Positions 23,776-37,000 of a stretch of 64,000 nucleotides of DNA are shown here, piece by piece. The DNA is taken from contig CM047425.1 of the NCBI GenBank assembly GCA_026168455.1, positions 21,840,648 to 21,904,647 of the forward strand, written 5' to 3'. The translations under genes were made by a program, and so were the position numbers. Each line of letters opens with the position of its first letter. The first letter of the stretch is position 1. Source of the DNA: Theocolax elegans. Taxonomy: Eukaryota; Arthropoda; Insecta; Hymenoptera; Cerocephalidae. Under the pieces are notes generated by a model. The model ran no database searches, was not told the origin of the DNA, and saw only the letters and a program-made list of their open reading frames with translations.

Positions 23776-25405
23776 GCCGTTTTCACGGAAATGTACACTA
23801 AAAATTAAAAAGCAAACGAAGAAACAGATTTAAGGAAAATATTATATGTATTCGTGTCAAATAATCTATTATATTGCGTGCATAAATTTATAAAATCTTA
23901 TTTATATTAAAAGATAAAAGTTTATTAAGCAAATACTGGTATATAGCTTATATAATTTACTGAATGGGAAAAATTGGAATAATCTTTCCGTAAAGCGTGT
24001 AACATTTAACCAATAAAATATTAAACAGCCCAATAAAAAATTGTTTTATTTTAAATTCCATAAATTATATACATATATAAAAGATAATGCTCAATAATCA
24101 TACACTCAAGTTCTAGGTCACGAAATGTAATTTCGTTATATTAATTTTTAAATATACATCGTACTTAACATTTTAAAATTTTAAGTATTAATCTAAATGA
24201 TTGTACATGATTTTTGTTTTTCTATTTACTAAACTAAATGGATTATAACGTCTGTACAAAGTATGCAGTATGATGGAAAATTTTTAAATAATACAAAAAT
24301 ACACTAAACAAATTTGGTTTCATACACAGACGAAGTTGCAGTAATTATTACTTGCATTATTCACGGTAATATTACGAGCAGCTAAATCAACTGAATCTTG
24401 TCAAGTATAATTAACCAACTAATTAGTAACTTCTTTTATACGTAATAAATATTGACCGTCTACTTATGAAATGAATTTTTATATATTTAGTTCAAGACAA
24501 CACGCCGAGTACTCAATGTATATACGAATCCGAAAGAAAGTATGGACATGTATGTACTGAAAAAAGGAATATTTACGACAAATGAATGTGTGTATTAACA
24601 AACCATATAGTTTTTTTACACTAGCAATTTTTCATAGTGAATAATTAGATATTCTTTTCTCTCAGTGTACTCTCCTTTTATTGAAATCATGAATTCACAA
24701 TTGCCACTTATTATACAAATTAAAGAATGTTAGAAAATTAAGAAAAGATTCGAATATTAGTAACAGTAATTGATTAACTGTGTGTGAAACTATTAAATAA
24801 TTGATATTTAATTACCTTACATAAGAATCACTTGTTTTAAGGTTCTCCGCTTCACAACAACAATCCACTTGCCAGGCGCACACTAAGCTGCATGCAAACT
24901 ACGTGTATTTTATAATAATGTATAATAGGTAAAGAGAAAATCGAAAGTTAAATTTAATCGAGGTCAATTTTTTGCGACTATATTGATTTATTTCCCGACC
25001 ATAATTATGTGAAAAAGGTTAGAAACACGATAGATAACAAATAACTGAATAATAAATAATGTTTATTCTTCAGTAAATGTTATGCATTAATGAAAACGTA
25101 AGAGGTACCATTCATAAAAAATAAACAAAGTATATGTACATGTGTATACAATTTCTATTTTCATTTTTGTTTCAACATTTTTTCAATTCAATAGTATACT
25201 CTATAGGATGGTACTGAAAATGTAAAACGTCAATATTTTGAAACGATGTAATTATCGTATATACGTGCATGTAGTTTTAATAGGACCATTCTACATTTCT
25301 ATACTACATGAATAAATAAATGACAAATAAATACTGATTGTAAATTAAAAAATATAATTATCATTTAATACTTAAAATACTGTGAAAGATTATCTTAATT
25401 AATAT
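23776..25405. other. Spacer between glycosidases A and B
   Basis: AT-rich DNA with one MITE-like element (24552-24672) and no supported gene. The 3' UTR of glycosidase B must lie just below 25406. Confidence 0.45.
24552..24672. repeat. MITE-like element, TACTGA(GAG)AAAAG ends
   Basis: The left end reads GTACTGAAAAAAGGAATAT. The right end, reverse-complemented, reads GTACACTGAGAGAAAAGAATAT, so the ends are inverted copies. It belongs with the elements near 4488, 16209 and 41609. Non-coding. Confidence 0.5.
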
Positions 25406-28400
25406 TTAACTAATAGGATGCAGTACTCTAGCTTCTAATACCGACTTTAGCCAAATAGCAGACTTTTTAGGCGTGCGTGTAAGATTCTTGTCATTGAAGT
25501 CAACGCTAACAAGTCCAAATTTATCTCTGGAAGGATATAAATAAATTAATCAATCAAATCAAAAAAAGTATAATTTATTACTAGTTAGATTTAGCATTGG
25601 AAAGTTTAACTTACCGATATCCGGAAAACCATTCTAAACTATCAAGAAAACTCCAAATAGTATAAGCTTTAATGTTGCAAGCATCTCGCTTAAGAGCAAT
25701 CAATACTTCTTTTATATAAGAATATATGTAATAAATCCTAAGATTATCGTTAATACCGTTTAGATCAGATATGCCACTTTCTAATACATATACTGGTGGA
25801 TTGCCATATTTCTGCTTGATTGTTCGTAATAAATCTCCGAATCCTTCCGGTGTGACCTTCATAGCAAAATGAAAGATTGTAAGTAAATAGTTTGATACTT
25901 TTATTGATAATATTTCTCAAATGTTTAAAGTAGCTTTTATTTTTTTCCAAAATTCCTTTTAATGTCATTTTTTATACACAAATCATTTTATTTCAAATTT
26001 TACTCACAAAAAGTGAACATGCATGTTCAGCATGGTCTTTTTGGAAAATGAATTTATTTGAAACTATGGAATATGATTCTATTTTTTTTTTTATCAAAAA
26101 TTGTCAGATAAATAAGATGAAAAATCAGTTTTAAAGTTTCTGTCAAAATTAACGTAAATTTTATAACTATATTTCAATTAAACATAACTTTTATAAGCAG
26201 TTTAGCTATTCAAAAAAATTAAAGTTCAAATAATAATTCTTGATGCCAGATTTTTTCTCGTATTTGGCATAAACTTGTTCCCCGAAATTTTTAAAAAATG
26301 TAACATATCTAGGGCTCATGGCCAAAGTCCTCTCCTTATGTAAGATTACTCATTACACTGAAACTAAAAGTAAATATGTCTCGATGTTTTATAATTTATC
26401 ATATTTATTTAATTAAAATATTTCCTTAACTTTTATAAACTGGGTCGACAAAATTTAAATTTTACATCCCAAAACCATCTCATAAAAGAGCAAAAGAAAG
26501 GGGAAATGAACATATTTTTCGAAATTTGATTTCTACTATCAAGTACCAATAAGTAATATATTTATTAATCACTAAATCATTAATAATAAAACATTTTAGT
26601 ATTTACCGTTACCCAAGTATCACTCTCTGATAACCATTTTGGATCAATTGAATAAGATAAACCTTCATCATTTGTCCAATCAACTTGTTGACTTTTAGAC
26701 ATCGGCTCAACATATTTGATCAAATAGTGATTCAATCCAAAATAGTCCGAAGAACCCCTAAAGTTATAAAGTAATAAATTTATTTAATTTCCAAATTATT
26801 AATAAATAATTATGCATTATTATGATGTCAATAATGTTGATTTACTTAATTAAATCGATCCATTCCTTCGAAAACGTCGGTAATCTAGATTTATTCAATC
26901 CTTTCAATTTACTTCTTTCGGCAATTCTCGTCTTTACAATTTCTGGGTAGTCACCTGTTTTAGAAAATATCGGATGTGCCGTGATACCACAATCGAATTC
27001 ATAAGCAATATCCGCCGATTCAATGTCATTTTCACATTTATTATAAAAGTAAGAGCACGGTATAACAAGACCAATCTGCCCGTTTTGTTTATGTCGATAA
27101 TTGTCATCGTATATATGATACGCAAGAGCATGTCCTTTCAACATATTATGATGGCATACATATTGATCAGCTATAAACTCATTGAAAATATTTAATTAGT
27201 ATTTTCTTTATATGTTTAAACCACAATATTGAAAATAATTTAAAGAGGACATTGTCGTATAAAGTAAAATAATACGATAAAATACAACAAATAAAACATT
27301 TTAGTATTTACCGTTACCCAAGTATCACTCTCTGATAACCATTTTGGATCAATTGAATAAGATAAACCTTCATCATTTGTCCAATCAACTTGTTGACTTT
27401 TAGATAGTCCGAAGAACCCCTAAAGTTATAAAGTAATAAATTTATTAATTTCCAAATTATAATAATAATTATGCATTATTATGATGTCAATAATGTTGAT
27501 TTACTTAATTAAATCGATCCATTCCTTCGAAAACGTCGGTAATCTAGATTTATTCAATCCTTTCAATTTACTTCTTTCGGCAATTCTCGTCTTTACAATT
27601 TCTGGGTAGTCACCTGTTTTAGAAAATATCGGATGTGCCGTGATACCACAATCGAATTCATAAGCAATATCCGCCGATTCAATGTCATTTTCACATTTAT
27701 TATAAAAGTAAGAGCACGGTATAACAAGACCAATCTGCCCGTTTTGTTTATGTCGATAATTGTCATCGTATATATGATACGCAAGAGCATGTCCTTTCAA
27801 CATATTATGATGGCATACATATTGATCAGCTATAAACTCATTGAAAATATTTAATTAGTATTTTCTTTATATGTTTAAACCACAATATTGAAAATAATTT
27901 AAAGAGGACATTGTCGTATAAAGTAAAATAATACGATAAAATACAACAAACAACACATTTATACCTGATGGAAATTCCTTCGAACCGTAAGCGTGTTGAC
28001 AGAATACATTTGGTTCATTAATTGTTGAAAAAAATTTTACTCTATTTCCATACTCTTGAAATATAAATCTTGCGTAGTTAGAAAATAGTGTTGCCATGGT
28101 TTCGTTTAACCAACCTCCTATTTTGTTCAAAGCTTTAGGATGATCCCAATGGTAAATCGTAACAAAAGGTATGATTCCATATTTTTCCAATTCATCCAAA
28201 ACATTGTGATAAAAACGAACGCCAGCAGGATTCGGAACAGTTTCAAAGCCAGTTGGGAAAATCCGGGACCAACTTATTGAGAATCGAAAATGATTAATCT
28301 GTAAAATGTAATGATCATAATTACAATTTAATTTCAAATCGAAATTTGAAAATACTATTTTTACGTGTATGTTATATTTATAATTTGTAATTTTACTATA

Positions 28401-28926
28401 ATAACTTGTTGAATATTGTATTTAAAAAACAATCGTATAACCTCAATAATAAAAAACCTTAAATTAAATATAAGCAAATACTCTTAATTACTATCGAATA
28501 ATTTAGTTACACAAATTGTTATTCGATGTCTTAGTGAATTAATTAATTCCATTCAATGAAACGACTTACGCCAATATCCTTTAATAATTTAATGTCGTTT
28601 TTGTACTTATGATAAAAATCAGTAGCAACATCTCCATTAGCATTATCTTGAATTTTATAGTTGTGCATTATTAAATCCCAAATGCTTTCACCTTTTCCTA
28701 AAATTATAAAAAATTGTTTACGCAATCATAAATTTAACAATAGCTTACATATTGTGAAAAGCTTACCATCTATATTCCAAGCTCCTTCTATTTGGTAAGC
28801 AGATGTGGCTGTACCGATCGAAAGTCCATCTGGTATAGTAACATTAACATCTTCGGCGAAACTCTTAGAAATTAATATAATAAACAGAAAAATAAAAAAA
28901 ATCATCGACGAATTGTATTTCTTCAT
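25406..28926 (-). CDS. Glycosidase B: GH1 beta-glucosidase/myrosinase-like, with internal exon duplication
   Basis: One full-length model uses exons 28926-28767, 28697-28570, 28298-27965, 27170-26846, 26757-26607, 25856-25615 and 25526-25406, giving 486 aa with phases 1,0,1,2,0,2, as in glycosidase A. It has a signal peptide (about residues 1-24), [16 protein letters not shown], the acid/base in TINEP (Glu191), the nucleophile in YVLESG (Glu392; Ser replaces the usual Asn) and WSFLDSLEW near the C-terminus. It should be a secreted glycosidase like its neighbour. Between exons 3 and 4 lies a second copy of exon 4 (27829-27505, identical protein) and a second exon 5 (27419-27312) broken by a 43-bp deletion. 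Using the other exon 4 with the intact exon 5 also keeps the frame. Confidence 0.88.
26585..27950 (-). repeat. Tandem duplication of GH1 exons 4 and 5
   Basis: Unit 1 (26585-27291) and unit 2 (27290-27950) are almost identical, repeating exon 4, exon 5 and flanking intron. The offset is 705 bp at the left end and 659 bp on the right because unit 2 lacks 43 bp inside exon 5 plus 3 bp in the following intron. Otherwise I saw no substitutions. The 100-residue open frames at 26842-27144 and 27501-27803 are identical. The event is recent, or an assembly artefact such as two haplotypes joined in tandem. Confidence 0.92.
27312..27419 (-). pseudogene. Broken second copy of glycosidase B exon 5
   Basis: Splice borders match the intact exon 5 (26757-26607), but 43 bp are missing after the SSDY codons, shifting the frame. 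The shifted frame reaches a TAA stop just before the exon end. A transcript that includes this exon would be truncated before the nucleophile exon and would probably be degraded. Confidence 0.85.
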
Positions 28927-30780
28927 GCTGTAAATTTCAATTAATCCTGTGCAAATGCCAATATTGTTGTATCACCCACATTATCGTTATATATTTAGTT
29001 ATTTCATTGTAACACGCAATTATAGAGGAAGTGACAAAGAGAGTTACTAAAAAACTGTGTTTCGGTTTCATTTAAATAATACATTTCCATATAATCATTA
29101 AGATAACATTTATATTTTCAAGAATAATGCATTGTTCAATCTAAAGTTACGCTGGTATTGATTTAATAAAATGTTTTTCCTATAATTTATATAACTATGG
29201 TAATTAACAAGTGTATATTAAGGATAAATTACATTTTAATACACAAGTTATACAATCAGTACTTTACTGAAAAATTGTCTATTATCAGTGACAACGTATT
29301 ATCAAATACACAACATCTCATTAAATCACCTATAAAAATATTTGCAATCAATATTCGATTGGTGGTTCTGAGAAAAATATTTAATATTTGTTCTTATTAA
29401 AATTTAACTACACACAAGTAAACACACTCATACACACACATACATGTATAAGATATAAAGTTTATAACTTTAAACATAATTTATGACTATATATATATTA
29501 ATCGCAACCAATGTAAATATATAGAATGAAAAACGTATAAACTTTTTATAACCGTAATTTGCATACAAAGTTTATTCATTTGGTTATTTATAGATAAATT
29601 GTGTGATTTGCAACATTTTAATGATTATTGGATAATATAATATAACTGTAAACAATACTTGTAGGATATCGTAGTAGAGAGCATAGATCAATATTTTACG
29701 ACTAATAATACTGCATCCCATTAATTTTGCCTTGCCTGTTTAGTCTTGATATTAATTATAAATATTATAAATTAAGTTGTTTCGGTGTTTAATCGATCGA
29801 GTGAATGAATAAGTAAGTACAAGACTCTCTATATGCGTTTGAATGCATAATCTAATGATAGCGGTAAAAAGTAAGTTAACTTACTTGGCTTGACTAAATC
29901 ATATTTTTCTTTTTAACAATGTTGTCGCTATAGGAGTATTACGCTAGTTCTAAAGCTCTTTTAGTTATATTACATTAGTTTAGTTCTCACCGTGAATCGA
30001 TTCTCTCTGGTCGATTTCAAACCATTTTTCACGGTACAGTAGAAGATAAGTGTTCAATTTATGTATCCTTACGTATAACAATAACATAAATGTATACTTA
30101 CCTAAGTGACAAAAATCAATTCATAACAAATGTGCAGTGTGCAGCCAAAAATAAAAAAAAATATATGTGCATGACATTTATGTTAAAAATATATTTTTTC
30201 TGTGAGACAAAATCGCTACCAATAAATGTACACGCTTTATCTATATTAATTTTATTTTTATTTATTTCCTCATTGTAACATTTTATAATAAATAATGAAC
30301 ACGATGAACTTGTTTCTGATTTTACATTTCAATAAGAAAATCAATATTTTATTAATTAATTTAAATTCTTTTTTTACATGATCTCAATAAAAGCATTTTG
30401 TAAAAGAAGTAGATGTATAAACCAAATAATAAATTTAATGTTAAATTTATTTGGTGGGTCAGATAAAAATACATTGATTAAAAATTATATTTATACAATT
30501 ATAAAAAGAATTTAACACAGGATAAAATCAGTTCACACTTTTTGAAAACTACATTGTAAAAAAGAAACTCGAAATTGTTAAAAACTATCGACTTTAACAA
30601 AAAGGATGTTAACCTTTATCGCTGAAATGTGTGTAGTAAACAACGTAAATAATAATATAAAGATAATAAAATAGGAAATAAATAGGAGAATTTAATTAAT
30701 TTCATGTGTCCATAGCTGGTTACTTTAGTTAATACGTATAAACAAAAAGTAGGAAATCCACAACAAAAAATCCCTCAAAA
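28927..30780. other. Spacer between glycosidase B and PRUNE
   Basis: AT-rich DNA. A TATA-like element (AAATATATAACG on the - strand, near 28985-28996) lies about 65 bp upstream of the glycosidase B start and may be its promoter. A short CA-rich run occurs near 29410-29440. No gene is supported. Confidence 0.4.
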
Positions 30781-31093
30781 AAAAAATAAATAAAAATGGT
30801 AAAAGAAAGAAGGAGGAGAGAGAGAAAAGAATAACAAAGTTAACCATGAACTTGGATCGCGCGTGTATGGACTATGGAGCGCATGGAGCGCAATGTAACC
30901 ACACCAGAGGGCGAAGTGCACAGGGCGCTAATAATTACCACATGTTAATTCGTTTAATGGAGGCGCGCGCCTATTTGCTCAGCAGCGGCCCGGTTTTCAG
31001 CAAAGCTTGGTACTTCATTTCTCCCTCTATTCTCTCGTCTCTCCCTCGTGCTCGGTGGCTCGTCTCTCGTCGGGTCAACCCCCTCGTGAATGT
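30781..31093 (-). other. Probable 3' UTR of PRUNE
   Basis: GC-rich sequence directly follows the PRUNE stop codon on the - strand and grades into AT-rich DNA near 30840. Overlapping + strand open frames here are shadows. The polyadenylation site could not be fixed. Confidence 0.4.
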
Positions 31094-34000
31094 CTAGGCC
31101 GACGACGCACTTTGTATAATCGGGAGTATTTGCTTGCGCGTAGCCCGCACGTTGGCCTGCTTGTACAGGGCCAACAACTTTCCAGTATGGTCCTGTTGCT
31201 GCCGGGCGCGATTTGCTTCCGTCAGCTGGAGATTCGGGCTAGTCGACGTTGTCAGCGCCTCGATTAACTAAAAGGAGACGTGTATGAGTTTATGTTACCA
31301 GACGTACATGTATAAATACACCCACCCACTCACACACACACACACACACACGCGCAGAAAGACAGACATGAACGCACATGAGTTACGTATTCTCTCTCGC
31401 GCACTAAGTTTACGTATATGTATAACTATGGTCTCGGTTAATTTGTATGAATCTAAGAAGTGGAATACGTTTACTTTGGACTCGGAGAGTTTTACGCGCG
31501 CACGTGGAGAGAGATTACATTACGAACTATATACGAGTAGGATGAATCGTCGAAAAAGTTACCTTTTCCAAGGGTATATATATAGTCCTTAAATTTGCTA
31601 ATGATAAAGTTGTGGGTTTTAATGCTGATGTCTACGAATACACACTACGTGATCATTAAAATTCGAGAGAGTTTACTTTTATATATTTTCAAACTTATTG
31701 CGGTTACGGTGAATAGCTTTGATATAACTATTTCCTAATTAATAGTAATAGCCGTTACATGAAAGTGAAGCTAGCCATTGAAGCACGTCAAGTACTTACC
31801 CTACAGTTGCCTAAGGCTTACGAAAACAAATATTCATATTATTAATTCCTAGCAGACTCAAATCTATACTTGGAATCCTTATGGTTTATTTAATTTTTTA
31901 TAAATTTTTGACAATCATTCGGACACAGTTTAACGTTATTTAAGCATGTGATCGTCGAATTTATTTGATCGTAGAATCAAACTACTTTTAAATGTAAGAA
32001 ATGTTCATCACAATAAAAGATAACTTTTTTCTATTAAACATTTCTTACTCATATTGAATTTTTCCTGATAAATGAAAAAAAAGCGTAAAATGTACAATAA
32101 AGACGATTTTCCTTATCTAGATAAATATCGATTATACGTATAAATTTTAAAGGTAAGAAATGTTTATCACAAAGGAAAACTTAAATTTACCTTTTAATTA
32201 TTTTTGAAAATTTATGTATGCTTGCATGTATGTAACTATGTATGTAAACAAGTCAATCGAAAAATTCAGTCAATTTTTTTATTCATTTGGCTAAAATTTG
32301 TTTTTTTTAGTAACTTCTAAATATTATAGTCGTTTATTTTTTAAAGCACTTAACTATCGTGCCTGGAATGTAAAAGCGTATAGATTTTACATATTTTGGG
32401 CCCTCTAGTTTTCATCGTAGACTTACTTTTTTGTTTTTAACACTTACTAGTAGAATGTCATACCTGCGGCAAACGGATCTTTACTAAACTCTAGGATATG
32501 TTTTCTACTATAAAAATATGAAGAAAGCCGAAGCTATAGACTCTAACGCTCTATTTTTCGATAGTTACAAGCACAAAACGTAAAATTTCGCCAAAAATAC
32601 TCTTAAGTTTGATTGTTTGTAACTCTGAATCGACTAAAGATATACATTCAAGCTTAAGTTTAAAAGAAAACTGAGATCAAGTAGATACATTTTAAAAAAA
32701 AGAAGCTCAAACATCTAAATTTGGTTTAAAGTTATGGATGAAATAAGAATAAGACGAAATTTTAACAAAAATTTAGCTTTAGAATTTGATGATTCTATTA
32801 TGCTATAACTTCGTCTAACTCTTATATCTCCCATAACTTTAAACCAAATTTAGATGTTGGAGCTTCTTTTTTTTAAATGTATCTACTTGATCTCAGTTTT
32901 CTTTTAAACTTAAGTTTAAATGTATATCTGTAGCCGATTCAGAATTACAAACAATCAAACTTAAGAGTATTTTTGGCGAAATTTTACGTTTTGTGCTTGT
33001 AACTATGTGTTAGAGTCTATAGCTCTGGCTTTTTTCATATATTTATAGTAGAAAACATATCCTACAGTTTGGTAAAGATCTGTTTCCTGCAAGTGTGACA
33101 CTCTCCTAGTTAGTTTAAACTTTTTCTACAAATATAAAATTAAATTTATTATATTAAGTTAAATATATAAAAGAATTTTACAATATTGAAAAAATTGGTA
33201 ATTAAAACAAAATAAATTTATATGCACTTCGGGAGTAAAAGGCGATTATTCCCTTGCATGAATTGTTGCCCTCGTTAAAGCTCGGACAGCAACGTTCATC
33301 CCGAGAATAAATGCCTATTTTACTCTCTAAGTACATAAATAACTATTTATAGATTTCGTTTAATAAAATTGCTGAATTCTTATAAATAATATAATGAATA
33401 CTACAATAGGTAATATTAATTATTGTCAATTAATTAAATTTACATATTGATTAGCGTCACGTGTATGTAAAGAATTTATAAATATACGGTGAATAAAACA
33501 TTAACATTTTTGATAATATTCAATAATTAATTTCACTTATTTTTAAATAAAAATGTACTTTCACGCATTATTATCGCCTGCCTATAATCCAAAGAAAAAC
33601 TTTAATAAGTAAGGCCTTGCTTCCTATTACATATTTTTGAAAGGTCATTTACAAAATAGCTCTGTGGAAAACAAGCTTCTTGCGCTACAAATAGAAGAAT
33701 CTATTCCTTTAGATTAATTTGTTTAATATTTTGAATTTTGAAAGTCTTGGATAATGTCTAGGGGTATATCTATAGAAATTGTAACACTGCAAAAGTCTGG
33801 CATGGTCTGCATAGCCTGAATACTTTAAGGCTTCATTTAGACTTATTTTTCCTAGACTCTTTTTGGTCTAGTGCCAACTTCCGTTTTGGATATAATCGAC
33901 ACTCAATTTAAACTGATGTTCCCGGTCTTTTAAAGTTTAAGTTAAATTTTAACTTCAAAAAGCAAAGGTGAACGTTACAGAAGAAGTACAGTGGTAAAAT

Positions 34001-37000
34001 AATAAATCTCTAACCTGACTATTTTTAACGTTCTGTGGTTAAAAATAGTTACTTTATTATAACAATTTCTACTATTAAAAGTATAAAAATTTCATTGCAA
34101 GGTGGATAACAAAAAGGTATAATTATGTACAATTTTAAAAGAAAGTAATAAATTATATCAAAGTCACATTCTCGAAACACTATACCATTATAACATAAAA
34201 TGTAATTATAAATGTATATAGGTAGTTTCGCATTACTACATTAAACATACCTATTCTATATATGTAAAAATGAAAATGTAAAATGTAATTAAACACTAGT
34301 AGTCCCTTCGAGTTTAGTGGCACATATGAATGCTATTGTACTAAAATGTTATAACTCTTAATGACATGTAAAACAAGGCTGCAATATAATTTCATCACAT
34401 GCATAAACTTTAAAGCTGGTATACTAGCTATAGAACAAACATCGTCATTTATTTAGTTCTTGTATGACATAATACTTTCCGGGTTACGAGTAAATAATAA
34501 TATTGCTAGTCGACAATTCCAAAAATGTTATAAATGATTAGCCGAATCGGCTCAAGGGAAAAATGTAGATTTCCAAATATTTGACACCAGGTGCACATGG
34601 TGCAACTAAGTATAGTAAAATTGTTCTGTTTAGAATGACAAAAAGGTAAACTGTGAAACATACTTAAGTAAAAACAAAAGGTTATAATAGTAACCCCTAA
34701 GAAATTCCGAGGAGTAAAACGCACGTTTAGAAAACTACGTTTCGAAAATTATGCAAGCAATATTATATTCATATGTATATAAATGCATGCATTATATATA
34801 CATATGTGTGTGTGTGGGTAATTTCACTCGATCTAACTTTTGATAAACATTTTTAAATAATTGAAGTTTTGACACTGTTGAAAATTACTTGGAGGACAGT
34901 GAAACAATATTTTTTGGTACCATATGCGCAAAGTGCAAGTTTATACACTCTGAAAATTTTTAAAATCACTTTTTTGCCTTCTCTATTTAAAAAATATTAA
35001 TCGATACTCATGCGAAAGTTGATTGCGGCTCCGCGCTCACGGTAAGTTTATTAAATTTGACACTTACTTTGCAATATCACGAGTTCTAATTAACATTTTG
35101 CAAAATTTAAAAAACGTGCTTAATTGTAAATTAAAATCCCATCATTTAATGCAGGTAAACCCAATTAATTGTTAATAACTTTTTTTAGACGCATTTTTAA
35201 ATAAAACACCCTCGAAATTCGAGATCAGCGAACCAAAATAGTCCTGGAACACTTGGGTTTGTGACTAGACCTCCATTGGCCACGAAAACCCCTCTGGCTC
35301 CTAGACTATATTAGTCTCCAGCAAACGCTATATATTAGAGAGGGCTAGGCGTAAAAGTTTAATGACTCAACAATCGCATAAGACGGGAATATGCTGTTGA
35401 AAATGTTTTTGGTAAATACTACATTAACAAGATCGTGAGGTTTCACGTAAAACACAAACAATCAGTTGAGCATCTAAGGCTGCAAATTTTTATTTTTATT
35501 CTTATGGAAGCGATTAAGGATTTCTGCGCAACCCTCTGCCGAACGCTTCATACACGACCATAAAAAATAAATTACTGTGGCGATTGAACAGGTCCAACAA
35601 TAGGAAACAATCAAATTCTTCTCAGAACACAAGAATACAGTTTTATCAACATATACTTGAGTTGGACAGAGCGAACATAAATAAGGAATGTCCGCGGAGA
35701 TCTGCGCAGGCGATACTCGTAGTGCTGCAAGAGGAGCCCATCGATAGTCTAGCTAAGTTAATATTCCTACTCAGTCAATTTTGCACTGCTATCCGATCCT
35801 AATACCCTTACCGATTCATTTGTTTATTGTATATATAGAAATAAAACGCTTTTAATATAAAACCTGCCGATACCTCTCGACTAATTCGATAAGCTCACCA
35901 CCTATGATATAGAATAATTTCGATTATGCCAGAAACGTGTAATATGCGATTATCCATTTGAACAATTCTATACTGGTACGGTACATATATTTAAGAGGTT
36001 CAATTTAATCTTCAAATGATCTTAAAAGTAATTTTAATAACAGTGATGATTTTCGTATAACTTTCCAGTATCAAATCTTATGTTTATTATCATAAATAAA
36101 CATAATATCACAAGCAGTAAGTTTTTTCATTAACAATTTCAATCTCTAAGCCGAGATTATTTTGTTATACAAAAATGTTCATTATATAAACATATATAAA
36201 TGCTTGATACAAAAATTAAAATGTATAGATTAAAATTATAGAGTACATTGGATATTGAAGTAGTACATGTCATAGGTAGAAACATGTTTAGGTTTCCTTA
36301 TAACAAATGTAAGCTTTTATTGGTCGTAATTAGGACACTGCCACAAAATAGCATATTAAGTTGTATATTTGTGTCAGAGTAGTAAATATGGATAATGTCC
36401 CTATAAAAAGTGCTAGTAACGATACCATTTAAAAAATAAGATACGAGTTCAATACTGCAAGGATTAATAAGTGTAATATCGTTGATCTAAATACACTAAT
36501 AAAATGTGAGTTACTTTAAATCCTATAGTCAAATATCAATCATTCAAAACCCTCTATATCCTTTACGTTTCTGCTTCTATATATTCGACTATTATTTCCG
36601 GATTTGTGGAAGATTATCGAAAAATCACTGTTAATGTATAACATAAGCTCATTCTTACAAGTGCGGTGTATTATATATTTGTAAATAATACGTATTTTGT
36701 TTGTAAAGTCATATTCAAAAGATTAAACTTATTATTGATATAAATTTTTATCGTGCAGGATGACTACAACCAACATGATCAACTTTTAAAGATTGCGCAT
36801 CCTTTTCAACTAAAAGGAAAAAGATAAGCTGTTAAATTCGTGGAAAGAATTTAATGAACAATTTTTCACTAGTAGAGAGTCCTAACCGTTAAGGGTGTAG
36901 AAAAAACGTAACTGAGACCAAGTTACTTTCCTATGAGACATGAAAATGTCATTTCATCTTTTTACCTGATATATGTGCTCGAGGTCCAATACCTTATGGC

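Noticed and set aside
26974..27195. + strand open frames opposite glycosidase B exon 4 (also at 27633-27854)
   Set aside because: Antisense shadows of the duplicated exon.
31007..31267. + strand open frame across the last PRUNE exon
   Set aside because: Shadow of the real - strand exon, which aligns to the conserved PRUNE C-terminus and fits phase and splice sites.
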